From: Oligoflexales bacterium
GTDB taxonomy: Bacteria; Bdellovibrionota_B; Oligoflexia; Oligoflexales; JAGOVF01
Reading direction: 5' to 3'
DNA length: 55,247 nt
Assembly (NCBI GenBank): GCA_018060885.1
Contig: JAGOVF010000004.1
Span: 1 to 55,247 of the forward strand
In this document: positions 1 through 9,309 of the stretch, piece after piece
Numbering within the stretch: position 1 is the first letter of the stretch
Layout of the letters: each line of letters opens with the position of its first letter
Program-made: the position numbers and the translations under genes
The notes under the pieces: model-generated
Told to the model about the DNA's origin: nothing
Seen by the model: the letters and a program-made list of their open reading frames with translations, nothing else
Databases searched by the model: none

Positions 1-3000
1 GTCTACGTCAACACCTGTGCGAAATAAATGTAGTAGATAGCTTAAGCTCCTGGTTAAAAAACAATCCGAAGGATTTATTTTCTCTGGCTATTTCTGGTTT
101 TGTAGAATCTGCAAAATTGCTGTATGGCGACGATTTTTATATCGAATTGATCGATAATAATCTTCCCGAACAACAGAAGCTGATATCCGATTTGGTTGAT
201 GTTGCAGAAGAGTTGAATGTTGAGATCGTCGCCAGTGCCGATGCCCATTATTTGAAATCTGAAGATGCTGAAATTCACACGGTTTTATTAGCAATTCGTA
301 ATGGTCTAACGATGGCGCAACTTCGTCAACGTCGAAGGAATGCGCGTTTTCATTTATTAAATAACCAGGAAATGACAACCTTATTTCAAGCCTGGCCTAG
401 AGCCTTAAAAAATACGCTAAAAATTGCAGATTTGGTCGATCTAAAACTTGAGTTTGGCAAATATATTTTGCCGCAATATACCATTGCGGGAGAAACTACA
501 GACGAAAGTTTAGTCCGTTTAGCGAAATTAGGACTCGAAAAAAGATTTGCGGATATGCGCCGGCTAAATCCTAACTATTTAGATCCAAATAAAGAGAGCG
601 AGTACCTAGATCGTTTGTTGTACGAAATAGAAATTATTACAAAAATGAATTTTGCAGGTTATTTTTTAATAGTCCAAGATTTTATCAACTGGGCAAAAGA
701 ACAAAAGATACCTGTCGGCCCAGCGCGGGGTTCCGGGGCGGGTTCATTAGTCGCCTATGCATTGAAAATTACGGACCTCGATCCTTTGCCCTATGGCTTA
801 ATTTTCGAGCGTTTTTTAAATCCCGAGCGAGTTTCGATGCCAGACTTTGACGTCGATTTTTGTCAATGGCGTCGTGACGAAGTCATTGATTATGTTGCGC
901 AGAAATACGGCTCGGACAATGTTGCACAGATTATAACTTTCGGAGAATTAAAAGCAAAAGCTGCCCTGAAGAGTGTTGGGCGCGCTTTAGGGATGCCCTA
1001 TTTAAAAGTCGATCGCTTCACAAAATTAGTGCCCGAAGAATTAAACATTACGCTCGAAAAAGCCCTGGCGGATGAGCCGCGCCTTAAAGAAGAGATGAAA
1101 AATGATCCTAGCCTAGACGAGTTGATGCGAATCGCATTGCAAATAGAAGGCACAAAAAGTCATACCTCTGTACATGCAGCTGGCGTTGTTATTTCTGATG
1201 GAAAAATGACAGATCACGTCCCAGTTTTGAAAAATTTGGGTGAAAACAGCTTAATTACACAATATGAAATGAAAAATGCAGAAAAAGTTGGAATGATTAA
1301 ATTTGACTTTTTGGGTCTAAAAACTTTAACAGTAATTGATAAAGCTGTTGCTTATGTTCAAAAAAATCGCGATGAGAATTTTAGTATTGAGGGTATTCCT
1401 CTAAATGATAAAAAAGTCTACAAATTAATAAGCAGTGGCAAGACGACTGGCATCTTCCAACTAGAAGGCGGAGGTATGCAGCAGCTTGTTGTAAAATTAA
1501 AACCTTCTTGCATAGAAGATGTGATTTCTTTAGTTGCCTTGTTTCGACCAGGTCCCCTAGGGTCAGGGATGGTCGATGATTTTATTGAGCGCAAACATGG
1601 TCGGCAGAAGATAGAATATCCGCACGCGAGTCTTATTGGTGTATTAAAAGAAACCTACGGTATTATTTTATATCAAGAACAGGTGCAAAAAATCGCGGCG
1701 ATCATGGCAAATTATTCTCTTGGTGAAGCGGATATTTTGCGGCGAGCAATGGGCAAAAAGAATGCCGCAGAAATGGCACAACAAAAAGCCCGTTTTGTTG
1801 AAGGTGCTCATAAAAATGATATAGATGATGAACTCGCGGTTGAGATTTTTGATTTGATGGCAAAATTTGCCGACTATGGATTTAATAAAAGCCACTCTGC
1901 GGCCTATGGTTTAATCGCCTATCAAACAGCCTATCTAAAAACGCACTATCCAGCAGAATTTATGGCTGCAATTATGTCGTGTGATATGGATAGAACCGAT
2001 AAAATAATACGTTATGTAGAAGACTGTAGAAATTTAGGGCTCATTGTATCGCCCCCTAGCATAAATGAATCTGTCACTGAGTTTGTCCCTTTAGGTAAAG
2101 ATAAAATATCTTTTGGCCTATCGGCAATAAAAGGTTTGGGTACAGCAGTTTCAGAACAGTTGATACTTGAAAGAAATAAAAATGGCACATTTAAAAACTT
2201 AGCTGAATTTTCTGAGAGATTAAGGCTGGCAGATATAGGCAAAAAGAATATTGAATTGTTGGTTCGGTCAGGATGCTTAGATTGTTTTGAAATAAATCGT
2301 ACTACGCTTTTTGAACTTATACCTTTGCTGCTCGATCATAGCGTTGATTTCCATAAGGCAAAAACACAGGGCATGCGTAATTTATTTAGCTTTGCTACGA
2401 GTGGCCAAAGCGATGAACAAAATAGATTGCGACCTTGGAATGAAGTGGAATTGCGAGCCCAAGCAAAGGTCTTAGATAGAAATATGGAAGTTTTGCTGGA
2501 AGAAAAAAGACTGTTAGGAGTATTTCTTTCCGAGCATCCTCTGTCTCGTTACACTAATGATGCAGGGAGTTTTGCAAGTTGTACGCTCGAAGAAGTTGCA
2601 CAAGTTTCTTTAAAGCAGGGAGAACGCAAAACTCTACAGATAATAGCTTATATCGCTGACGTTTCAGAGCGCCGCACAAAAAAGGGCGCACGTATGGCAT
2701 ATGTAAAGTTGGAATCGGATAAATCATCATTGGAAGCGATGATGTTCGAAAAAGTTTTGGAGCGGGAGGGGCTGCCTGCAACTGAACGCGTGTCTTTAGT
2801 GACCTTGAGTGTTGACAAAGGATTTGACGGTTCAAAGCTACGTGTGCAAATTGAGCGCATAGAAAATATAGAAAAAATTAGGCAAGAACGCGTCGAAAGT
2901 GTGCGTTTAGTGCTTCGACCTGAAGTAGACTCTGAATTGCGGCAGTTAGCAATTGCAGAAAATTTTGTACAAACATTACACAAACACGCGGGTCAGACAG

Positions 3001-3155
3001 CGCTTCTTTTTGATATCGACTTAGGTTATGCAAAAGTCGAATTAGCAGAGGGAAGTGCGAAAGGTGTTAATTTAAGCGATGAATTTATGGCAAGTATTTT
3101 AAAGTTGAAAGACCTCAAAACCGAGCTGCATTATAAATTAAAATCGAAACAGTAA
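1..3155 (+). CDS. dnaE: DNA polymerase III alpha subunit, 5'-truncated by the window edge
   Basis: Replicative DNA polymerase catalytic subunit. The reading frame is open from base 3, so the true start lies outside the window; compared with E. coli DnaE roughly the first 130-150 residues (most of the PHP domain) are missing. Visible are the end of the PHP domain, the palm with GPARGSGAGSLVAYALKITD and the catalytic-aspartate motif PDFDVDF (near bases 840-860), the fingers with LYQEQVQKIAAIM and RRAMGKK, the helix-hairpin-helix region with FNKSHSAAYGLIAYQTAYLK, and a C-terminal OB-fold region. No proofreading exonuclease domain is seen, as is normal for DnaE. It converges on the DUF1552 gene with 21 bp between the stops and no obvious terminator. 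Confidence 0.98.
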   Translation, partial: LRQHLCEINVVDSLSSWLKNNPKDLFSLAISGFVESAKLLYGDDFYIELIDNNLPEQQKLISDLVDVAEELNVEIVASADAHYLKSEDAEIHTVLLAIRNGLTMAQLRQRRRNARFHLLNNQEMTTLFQAWPRALKNTLKIADLVDLKLEFGKYILPQYTIAGETTDESLVRLAKLGLEKRFADMRRLNPNYLDPNKESEYLDRLLYEIEIITKMNFAGYFLIVQDFINWAKEQKIPVGPARGSGAGSLVAYALKITDLDPLPYGLIFERFLNPERVSMPDFDVDFCQWRRDEVIDYVAQKYGSDNVAQIITFGELKAKAALKSVGRALGMPYLKVDRFTKLVPEELNITLEKALADEPRLKEEMKNDPSLDELMRIALQIEGTKSHTSVHAAGVVISDGKMTDHVPVLKNLGENSLITQYEMKNAEKVGMIKFDFLGLKTLTVIDKAVAYVQKNRDENFSIEGIPLNDKKVYKLISSGKTTGIFQLEGGGMQQLVVKLKPSCIEDVISLVALFRPGPLGSGMVDDFIERKHGRQKIEYPHASLIGVLKETYGIILYQEQVQKIAAIMANYSLGEADILRRAMGKKNAAEMAQQKARFVEGAHKNDIDDELAVEIFDLMAKFADYGFNKSHSAAYGLIAYQTAYLKTHYPAEFMAAIMSCDMDRTDKIIRYVEDCRNLGLIVSPPSINESVTEFVPLGKDKISFGLSAIKGLGTAVSEQLILERNKNGTFKNLAEFSERLRLADIGKKNIELLVRSGCLDCFEINRTTLFELIPLLLDHSVDFHKAKTQGMRNLFSFATSGQSDEQNRLRPWNEVELRAQAKVLDRNMEVLLEEKRLLGVFLSEHPLSRYTNDAGSFASCTLEEVAQVSLKQGERKTLQIIAYIADVSERRTKKGARMAYVKLESDKSSLEAMMFEKVLEREGLPATERVSLVTLSVDKGFDGSKLRVQIERIENIEKIRQERVESVRLVLRPEVDSELRQLAIAENFVQTLHKHAGQTALLFDIDLGYAKVELAEGSAKGVNLSDEFMASILKLKDLKTELHYKLKSKQ

Positions 3156-3176
3156 ATAGAATTCATAGAAAAAATA

Positions 3177-4532
3177 TTATGCTAATATGTCGGTCAACGC
3201 TCCTGTGCTGTTGCCAAAAGAATTTAGATTCATTCCCATTGCTTTCGCTAAAGTTATTAAAAATCGCCCGTGATTTTCTTCATTGTAGCTAAAGATTCGT
3301 TGGGTTTTTAAGGCGTTAGATCCGGTTGCATAGACGATGGGCATGCTGCGACGTTTATGACTAAATCCATCTTGCAGGCTGCTGGTCCACACGACAATCG
3401 TATTATCGAAAAGAGTGCCTGTACCCGATGAGTCTGGTGTTGCTTTTAGACGCTCAATTAAATAAGCAACTCGCCCGGCATAGTAAGCAACTATCTTCTG
3501 TACTTTTTGCGAATTTGCGTCGTTTGGATTATTAAGATCTTGAGCATGCGTATGGCCATGGAAGTTGCCGAATCCGGCACCTAAAATGCTCTCAAAATTA
3601 TGCGCAGCACCTTCTTCACAAAGCATGAGTGTCCCTACATTGCTAAGATTACATCGCATAGCATGAACCATAAGATCTATCATGTGTGTAGAAGAAGCTT
3701 GCAGGTCGAGTTCTGGAATAGCACCAGGATTATTTGGAACTTGGCAGGTGCTACCTCCTTCACTAGGAGGAATTAGAAGGGTTTTCTTTTCTTGAAGAAT
3801 TTGTAAATGCTGGTTCAAAATTGTGAGTTGATCATTTGGCAGAGCGCTACGCTTGATATTTAGATCGCTTATGAGCCTATCGAGTAGAGCTTTTTGTTCG
3901 TCGCAATCCGCTTGGGTTGTGCACAATCCACTGCCACCACCTCCTCCACCACCTCCTCCACCGAAAATTGTACTAAAGGCAGAGCTAGCTGAGTAAAGTG
4001 GATCTATTGGTTCACCTGGACCTGAAAAGGAAATCATCGATTCTGTTTTGCTCTTATAGCTTTCGGGAATGGAAGCACTTAAATTGAGGGATCTAAATCT
4101 TTGAACTGCAGGATTAAAATATTGATTCGCAATGAGTTGATCAATTGAAATTCCGCCCGAAATCCAATTGTTACCAACTTTAGTTGGATTAACACTTGTC
4201 AACAATGAAAGCGGAGCTTGTCTGTGACTTTTTTCGACTTTACATTCATTTTTCAAACCATAAACAAATCCCAAATTTGCAAAATGATCTTTGAGTGGCG
4301 CTAGCTGAAGTTTACTTGCTAACAAGGACTCACTTGGATTTGCATTCAGTGTCCATGTGCCAGGGAATACACCATTTGGCGAAACAACAAAAATAATGCG
4401 TTTAGCTGCTGTTTGCCCTTGCTGAGCGAAAAGTTTTCGAGATAAGAAAAACTGATCTAGCAACCAAGGTGTCAATGCTGATGCGCTTAGTGATTTTGAA
4501 AATGAACGTCGTGAAATTATTTTATTGTTCAT
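3177..4532 (-). CDS. DUF1552-family secreted protein
   Basis: 451 residues. The N-terminus SRRSFSKSLSASALTPWLLD has a twin-arginine (RRSF) export signal followed by a hydrophobic stretch, and PNGVFPGTW, the GHTHAQDLN region and a C-terminal VVWTSSLQDGFSHKRRSMP segment are typical of DUF1552 proteins. The biochemical role of the family is not established. It starts 6 bp after the DUF1592-type gene, so the two form an operon, the usual pairing in planctomycetes and myxobacteria. A run of ten glycines (codons near 3937-3966) followed by a Cys-containing loop is an unusual insertion and may be length-variable. Family assignment is firm; function is unknown. Confidence 0.85.
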   Translation of the reverse strand: MNNKIISRRSFSKSLSASALTPWLLDQFFLSRKLFAQQGQTAAKRIIFVVSPNGVFPGTWTLNANPSESLLASKLQLAPLKDHFANLGFVYGLKNECKVEKSHRQAPLSLLTSVNPTKVGNNWISGGISIDQLIANQYFNPAVQRFRSLNLSASIPESYKSKTESMISFSGPGEPIDPLYSASSAFSTIFGGGGGGGGGGSGLCTTQADCDEQKALLDRLISDLNIKRSALPNDQLTILNQHLQILQEKKTLLIPPSEGGSTCQVPNNPGAIPELDLQASSTHMIDLMVHAMRCNLSNVGTLMLCEEGAAHNFESILGAGFGNFHGHTHAQDLNNPNDANSQKVQKIVAYYAGRVAYLIERLKATPDSSGTGTLFDNTIVVWTSSLQDGFSHKRRSMPIVYATGSNALKTQRIFSYNEENHGRFLITLAKAMGMNLNSFGNSTGALTDILA

Positions 4533-4538
4533 TGTGGT

Positions 4539-6614
4539 TCACCTTCTCGCCTTGAAATAATTTGAGGTTAATATGTTTTTTATTAGATTTTTTATGTCTT
4601 TATCTTGAAAAAATTGGTTGGCAAAGGATTCTACTTCGCACATATTTGATGAATCAGCCTCTTTTGCATAGCTTACACTAAACATAGATAATGCAAAACA
4701 GTCCGATACATGTGAACTTGTCGCGAATTTATTATTTAGAACTATCGCATTTGTAAATTCACCATTGATATCTTGCGTGTATTTTAAAAATCCTTGATCT
4801 GAGCCATAATATGAAAGCGCATTTTTAACTCCAAAATCATTGTAGGATCCGTAGGCAAAACCTAGGTCGTTTATTTTTTCATGGCAACTTTTGCAAACCA
4901 CGTTTGAATTGGTATGAATTTCAATAATCTCTCGGTTAGATAAAGAGTTCTCATCAAGATCTGGCAAAGCCGGGACATTGTCTGGAGGCGCAGCCATTGT
5001 TTGACATAAAAGTTTTTCCCGCAATGCGGCTCCGCGTCTAAAAATACTGGTTTTGGGGCCGTCGGAAAAATTGCTTATAAATCCCGCTCTTGTAAATAAG
5101 CCAGATCGTTGTGCACTATCTAATGTTGCGGAAGTAAAGGTGTTCGTGGTCACACCGCTAATATCATAGATGCGGGCAAGATTTCTATTAACGAAAGTTT
5201 GTTTTGAAGTGATCAACTCTGTAAGTGTAGGACTATTTGATTGAAAAATAAAATCACTAAACATTCTAATTTCTGTGAGCATTTGATTTAAAATATTTTG
5301 GCCATAGAGTTCCATGAGCTCAGCGGGTTTTTCGGATAAAGGCAAATTTTCTAGTTCAAAATAGGAAATTATAAATCTTGATAGAAATGTTTTCCCGAGA
5401 TCTGTACCTAATAAGCGCGCTATTTGAGCAGAAAGTACCGCAGGTGAGCTTAGTGTTCCATCTTTGGCTTTGATTCTTAGTTCAGCGTCAGGTGGACTAT
5501 TAGTGAGAATATATGAAATTGACTCAGCTAATTCAAACGAAGAAAGCTGTCCATTAGTATCTCCCAATTCTTGTCGGTATAGAAATGCATCATTGAGAAA
5601 AATATATTCTGCAGCATTAAAAAAAGGCGAGCCATCGTTTCTATTGTTGGTATCATTGTAAATATTTTCGATATTACTTTGTTGCGCCATTGTTAAAGGT
5701 CGCCTAAATGCCCGTTCTGCAATGGCTTTAAGATGCAATTTATTACAAGTGTGCCTATTAGCTTGTGTAGAAATATCACATGCAACCAGCAAGTCACCAA
5801 ATCTATTGCCGCTATTGATTTTTTGATTTGCCTCTACTGCAATTGCGCGAGCAATTTTTCGATATATATCATACCGACGACTCGAAAAGTTAAGTACATC
5901 TGAAAAATTATTAAAACCATTAACATTTTGGTCAATAGGCAGTTCAGTAAAGTCGGGGCTAGTGATCTGATTGTTAAATATTGAAGCAATAGAATTTTTA
6001 TATTGCGTGTTTGTAAGACGTATAGCGCGCTTTTTAATAAGATTAGCTTGACTTTGATCGCAGCTGATTAAATTTATGCTTGTGTCTTCAGGCGGCGTTG
6101 GGGGATCTATAATATCATCGCAACTTGGATTATCTATTAATGTAGGTGACTCTGGAAAGTTGGCGTCCTTCCATGCTGATAATTTTAATTTAGATTCGCT
6201 ATCAAGGTCAAGCCCACTTGGTGGCATGCGTCTTTGCTGGACAGAATTAATCGCTGTAAGCCACTGCGCGGAAGAGAGATTCGAATAAGTTCCTTCGAAG
6301 TTGACGCCACCGGCAGCATTGTTTTCCGTGTGGCAGAATACACAATATTCTTCGAGTATCGGTTTGACGCTGAGGTAGCTCACCTCTATTTTCGCGGGTG
6401 AACATTCGTTTGGTTTATCTGGGTCAATAGGTTTTTCATCTGGAATTTGATCAATATTGTTTTTTTGAGAGTCGAATACAGTGTTGTCAGCAGTTGCGTT
6501 TGAGTTTTTTTCTGGTTTGATGCTACAGGAAGAAAATAATATATAGAGACATAAATTAGAAAAGCTCAATAACTTTAAAGTATAGAGTGGCTTTTTAAAG
6601 CGCATTTGATGCAT
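4539..6614 (-). CDS. DUF1592/DUF1588/DUF1585-type lipoprotein with two haem-c motifs
   Basis: 691 residues. The signal peptide ends in lipobox FSSC (Cys30), so it is probably a lipoprotein. CVFCH at 91-95 and CKSCH near 572-576 are CxxCH haem-c attachment sites. The first lies in a cytochrome-like domain typical of this family (LEEYCVFCHTENNAAGGV), the second in the C-terminal DUF1588/DUF1585 region. The middle, with RLTNTQYKNSI (DUF1587) and AFRRPLTMAQ (DUF1595), fits the multi-domain architecture usually partnered with DUF1552 proteins. The start at 6614 is chosen over ATG 6605 because GAGGAG lies about 10 nt upstream. A periplasmic redox function is suggested by the haem motifs; the substrate is unknown. 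Confidence 0.85.
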   Translation of the reverse strand: MHQMRFKKPLYTLKLLSFSNLCLYILFSSCSIKPEKNSNATADNTVFDSQKNNIDQIPDEKPIDPDKPNECSPAKIEVSYLSVKPILEEYCVFCHTENNAAGGVNFEGTYSNLSSAQWLTAINSVQQRRMPPSGLDLDSESKLKLSAWKDANFPESPTLIDNPSCDDIIDPPTPPEDTSINLISCDQSQANLIKKRAIRLTNTQYKNSIASIFNNQITSPDFTELPIDQNVNGFNNFSDVLNFSSRRYDIYRKIARAIAVEANQKINSGNRFGDLLVACDISTQANRHTCNKLHLKAIAERAFRRPLTMAQQSNIENIYNDTNNRNDGSPFFNAAEYIFLNDAFLYRQELGDTNGQLSSFELAESISYILTNSPPDAELRIKAKDGTLSSPAVLSAQIARLLGTDLGKTFLSRFIISYFELENLPLSEKPAELMELYGQNILNQMLTEIRMFSDFIFQSNSPTLTELITSKQTFVNRNLARIYDISGVTTNTFTSATLDSAQRSGLFTRAGFISNFSDGPKTSIFRRGAALREKLLCQTMAAPPDNVPALPDLDENSLSNREIIEIHTNSNVVCKSCHEKINDLGFAYGSYNDFGVKNALSYYGSDQGFLKYTQDINGEFTNAIVLNNKFATSSHVSDCFALSMFSVSYAKEADSSNMCEVESFANQFFQDKDIKNLIKNILTSNYFKARR

Positions 6615-7005
6615 ATAAAATTAACTCCTCAAAAAATTGAGATACCGCAGGACCTCAAAAGACCTATCGGGAAAATATTTAAATTTATGAATTTTATTTC
6701 GAAAATATCTGTTAAATCAATGGGTTTATGTAAGAAATTAAAAGGGGTGAAAGTGAATGCGTGATACATACATCTTTATGTAACTTTCATTTAGAAAGCA
6801 TTTTCAGCAATGCTCTAAATAGCAACTCTCAGAAAAGTTATTTGCAGCAAGCAGCTCTAAGCACATAATATTATCGAACTCCGTAAGTTTTTAGATCATT
6901 TGACGCGGAAATTTGCAGCCATGCAGGCTACTCTGAGAGTATGATGAAAAACAAATTCGGATGTGTTCTGACCTACGTATGCACCCTGAACTGTTAATTA
7001 CTTGG
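6615..7005. other. Gene-free stretch upstream of the DUF1592 operon
   Basis: About 390 bp with no ORF having both a start and a ribosome binding site. It should contain the promoter for the minus-strand DUF1592-DUF1552 operon, but I cannot identify convincing -35/-10 boxes. It runs directly into the inverted repeat at 7006-7147. Confidence 0.5.
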
Positions 7006-7147
7006 GTCTATAGACGAGGCCCTTGTATTGCTTACCAGAGGAACTGGTGAGGGCGGGATGCCCGAACCGGTAGCGAAAATTTTGCCATGGATGGCATAAA
7101 AATTGAGCGGTCCTCTGGTAAGCAATACAAGGGCCTCAGCTATAGAC
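7006..7147. repeat. Long near-perfect inverted repeat (stem-loop or small mobile element)
   Basis: Left arm 7016-7042 and right arm 7111-7137 are perfect 27-nt inverted repeats (left arm begins GAGGCCCTTGTATTG), separated by a 68-nt loop. After a 2-nt mismatch the pairing continues for 8 more bp (GTCTATAG 7006-7013 with CTATAGAC 7140-7147). The loop contains smaller dyads such as TGCCATGGATGGCA. No ORF spans it. It could be a structured RNA, an intergenic repeat or a MITE. There is no T-run, so it is not a normal terminator. Confidence 0.85.
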
Positions 7148-7206
7148 TCTATGAAAATCAATTAAATGTGTGCAACTCGTAGATGTTGATCGAGATTCTT
7201 CACTTC

Positions 7207-7282
7207 GTTCAGAATGACGTTAGTCGTTCAGAATGACGTTAGTCGTTCAGAATGACGTTAATCGTTCAGAATGACGTGAATC
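7207..7282. repeat. Four tandem 19-bp repeats
   Basis: Four head-to-tail units of GTTCAGAATGACGTTAGTC: the first two are identical, the third and fourth have one and two changes near the 3' end. The array ends 6 bp from the stop codon of the minus-strand cyclic-nucleotide-binding gene. The preceding GATTCTTCACTTCG plus one unit resembles an intergenic repeat I recall from other bacteria, so this may be a locally expanded copy of a dispersed repeat. There are no spacers, so it is not a CRISPR array. Confidence 0.9.
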
Positions 7283-7287
7283 GAATT

Positions 7288-7944
7288 TCAAGAAGCAGCG
7301 TCATCTTTTTCTTTAACTGCTTTTAAATTAGGACGAGGAGAATTAAGCGTAGTAAGCCCAGATTTTTGAGTATTTACAGCAGCGCTTGCTCCCATTTCTT
7401 GTTCTGTTTTGCGCAAAGCGTGTCGCCACAATAAGTCCTGGGCATTAATAAATTCCGCATTTTGAATACGAAACTTTGCGACTAAGTTCTTTGCGCAGGT
7501 TTCATAGAAACGTATTTTTAACTTATCACCATGAGATTCTAAAAAATTATTAAATGCCTGAGCCGGCAAAGAAAACAATAGACTCCAAGTTTCTGAACGG
7601 ATAGTTGCAGAACGTGGCGTGTCATCAAACAAACTGTATTCACCAAACCATTGCCCAATTTCAAGCGAAGCGATACGTGCCATATTCCCTGTCGTAATAT
7701 TGTTTTTATAAACTGATAAAAGACCTTGTAAAATTAGGTATAAACCTCTAGTCGGCTCACCTTCTATGACAACGTGAGTGCCCGATTTTAATTTTTCTAA
7801 GTGTCCAAGTTGATAGAGCGCTGTAAGTTCTGAATGCGTAAATTGAGAAAAAATTTCGACGTTTTTGAGCATTTGCGCGCCCCACTCAGGATTCTTAGCT
7901 AAAGCCAGAGTTTCGTTGAGTGCTTGTTCAGAGGGCGAGCTCAT
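7288..7944 (-). CDS. Cyclic-nucleotide-binding-domain protein
   Basis: 218 residues with one CRP-type sensor domain (about residues 25-145): LKSGTHVVIEGEPTRGLYLILQG, then FGEYSLFDDTPRSATI, which corresponds to the phosphate-binding cassette. No C-terminal helix-turn-helix is visible, so it is more likely a signal-sensing regulatory subunit than a transcription factor. The C-terminal 70 residues are polar. Its start lies 3 bp after the stop of the cystathionine beta-synthase gene on the same strand, so the two are almost certainly co-transcribed. The ligand is not predictable; cAMP or c-di-GMP are the usual ones. Confidence 0.85.
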   Translation of the reverse strand: MSSPSEQALNETLALAKNPEWGAQMLKNVEIFSQFTHSELTALYQLGHLEKLKSGTHVVIEGEPTRGLYLILQGLLSVYKNNITTGNMARIASLEIGQWFGEYSLFDDTPRSATIRSETWSLLFSLPAQAFNNFLESHGDKLKIRFYETCAKNLVAKFRIQNAEFINAQDLLWRHALRKTEQEMGASAAVNTQKSGLTTLNSPRPNLKAVKEKDDAAS

Positions 7945-7947
7945 TGG

Positions 7948-9309
7948 TTACCTCGATTTTATATTTTGAGAAATCCATTCCACGACATCAATTTTTGTTA
8001 AAATATTTATTGGCTGATCAAGTCCATCGACAACAATACAAGATCCATGTAAAGAAACCATGTCTGCAAGGGTACTAAGAGGTGTTTCCAGTTCAACTAT
8101 AGGAACATTTCTACGCATCACCCTCTCGACCATTATACCATCCAAATCAACTCCCGTCGAAAGTAGGCTGAGTAAATCGTTGTCACTGAGAATTCCTGAA
8201 ATTTTTCCTTTTGATAAAATTGGAATTTGTGAAACGCTATGCTTGCGCATGATTGTGACAGCATTTTCTATAGATGCGTCTAATGTTAGTGAAATCAGTG
8301 GGCGAGATATTTTATTTTGTAGCATATCAGAAACGCTGCCTTTGAAGGTTTCGATATCATAACTAAACTTGTGTTCGCGCATCCAACGATGATCAACAAA
8401 TTTACTCATATAGTTTCTGACGCCATCGGGCAGAATGACAACGCAATTTTGCCCAGCTTTTAGAAGCTTAGCTTGATCTAAGGCAGCATATAGAGCAGAG
8501 CCACTAGATCCACCCACAAGAAGCCCTTCTTGACTAATTAATTGTCGAGCAAGCAAGAAAGAACTTTGATCATTTGTCTTTACCCATGTATCGATATAAT
8601 TTCTATCAAGTACATCAGGAATAAAATCATAACCGATACCCTCGACAAGGTAGCTTGCAACATAAGTTCCTCCCGCAAGAATGGAACCTACAGGGTCTGC
8701 TCCCACAATGATGCAATTCGGATTGCTTTCTTTAATACGTTTAGCGACACCAGTTATAGTCCCACCAGTACCGGCTGTCATCACTACCATGTCAACCTTA
8801 CCATTGAGGTCGTCAAGAATCTCGCCTCCAGTAGTATCGTAATGGGCTTGTGGATTTGATGGATTTGCATATTGATCAAGAATATGAGCATTGGGTAATT
8901 CTTTTACAAGTTTATTAGCCACGCCAATGTGACTTTCTGGAGCATCCCAAGCAGCTTCCGTTGGTGTTCTGATTATATCAGCCCCAAGTGCTTCTAATAC
9001 GACTTGTTTTTCCCGACTCATTTTTTCTGGCATCGTGATAATTACACGATAGCCCTTTACTGCGCCAGCAAGAGCAAGACCAATACCCGTATTGCCACTG
9101 GTTGGCTCTATTAATGTATCACCTGGTTTTATACGACCGCTTTTTTCTGCATCTATGACCATTTGGTAAGCTATGCGATCTTTAATGGAACCACCTGGAT
9201 TAAAATATTCACATTTTGCGTAAATGTTGCATTTAAGATTCGCGCCTATACGTTGTAGTTTAATAAGCGGAGTTTTGCCGATCGTTTCGAGTATCGAGTT
9301 GTAGAGCAT
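7948..9309 (-). CDS. cbs: Cystathionine beta-synthase with C-terminal CBS-domain pair
   Basis: PLP enzyme condensing serine (or O-acetylserine) with homocysteine to give cystathionine, the entry to reverse transsulfuration. The N-terminal part holds the fold-type-II catalytic domain: ETIGKTPLIKL, PLP lysine in NPGGSIKDRI (Lys43), the SGNTGIGLALAG loop, TGGTITG and the GGSSGSAL phosphate-binding region. The last ~125 residues contain two CBS motifs, which regulate the enzyme in other organisms. I chose ATG 9309 (453 aa) because AAGGTG sits 6 nt upstream and the protein then begins like its homologues; in-frame ATGs at 9351 and 9324 would add an unsupported tail. It is followed by a cyclic-nucleotide-binding-domain gene. 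Confidence 0.92.
   Translation of the reverse strand: MLYNSILETIGKTPLIKLQRIGANLKCNIYAKCEYFNPGGSIKDRIAYQMVIDAEKSGRIKPGDTLIEPTSGNTGIGLALAGAVKGYRVIITMPEKMSREKQVVLEALGADIIRTPTEAAWDAPESHIGVANKLVKELPNAHILDQYANPSNPQAHYDTTGGEILDDLNGKVDMVVMTAGTGGTITGVAKRIKESNPNCIIVGADPVGSILAGGTYVASYLVEGIGYDFIPDVLDRNYIDTWVKTNDQSSFLLARQLISQEGLLVGGSSGSALYAALDQAKLLKAGQNCVVILPDGVRNYMSKFVDHRWMREHKFSYDIETFKGSVSDMLQNKISRPLISLTLDASIENAVTIMRKHSVSQIPILSKGKISGILSDNDLLSLLSTGVDLDGIMVERVMRRNVPIVELETPLSTLADMVSLHGSCIVVDGLDQPINILTKIDVVEWISQNIKSR

Noticed and set aside
7207..7282. CRISPR array
   Set aside because: The 19-bp units are directly contiguous with no spacers and no cas genes are nearby.
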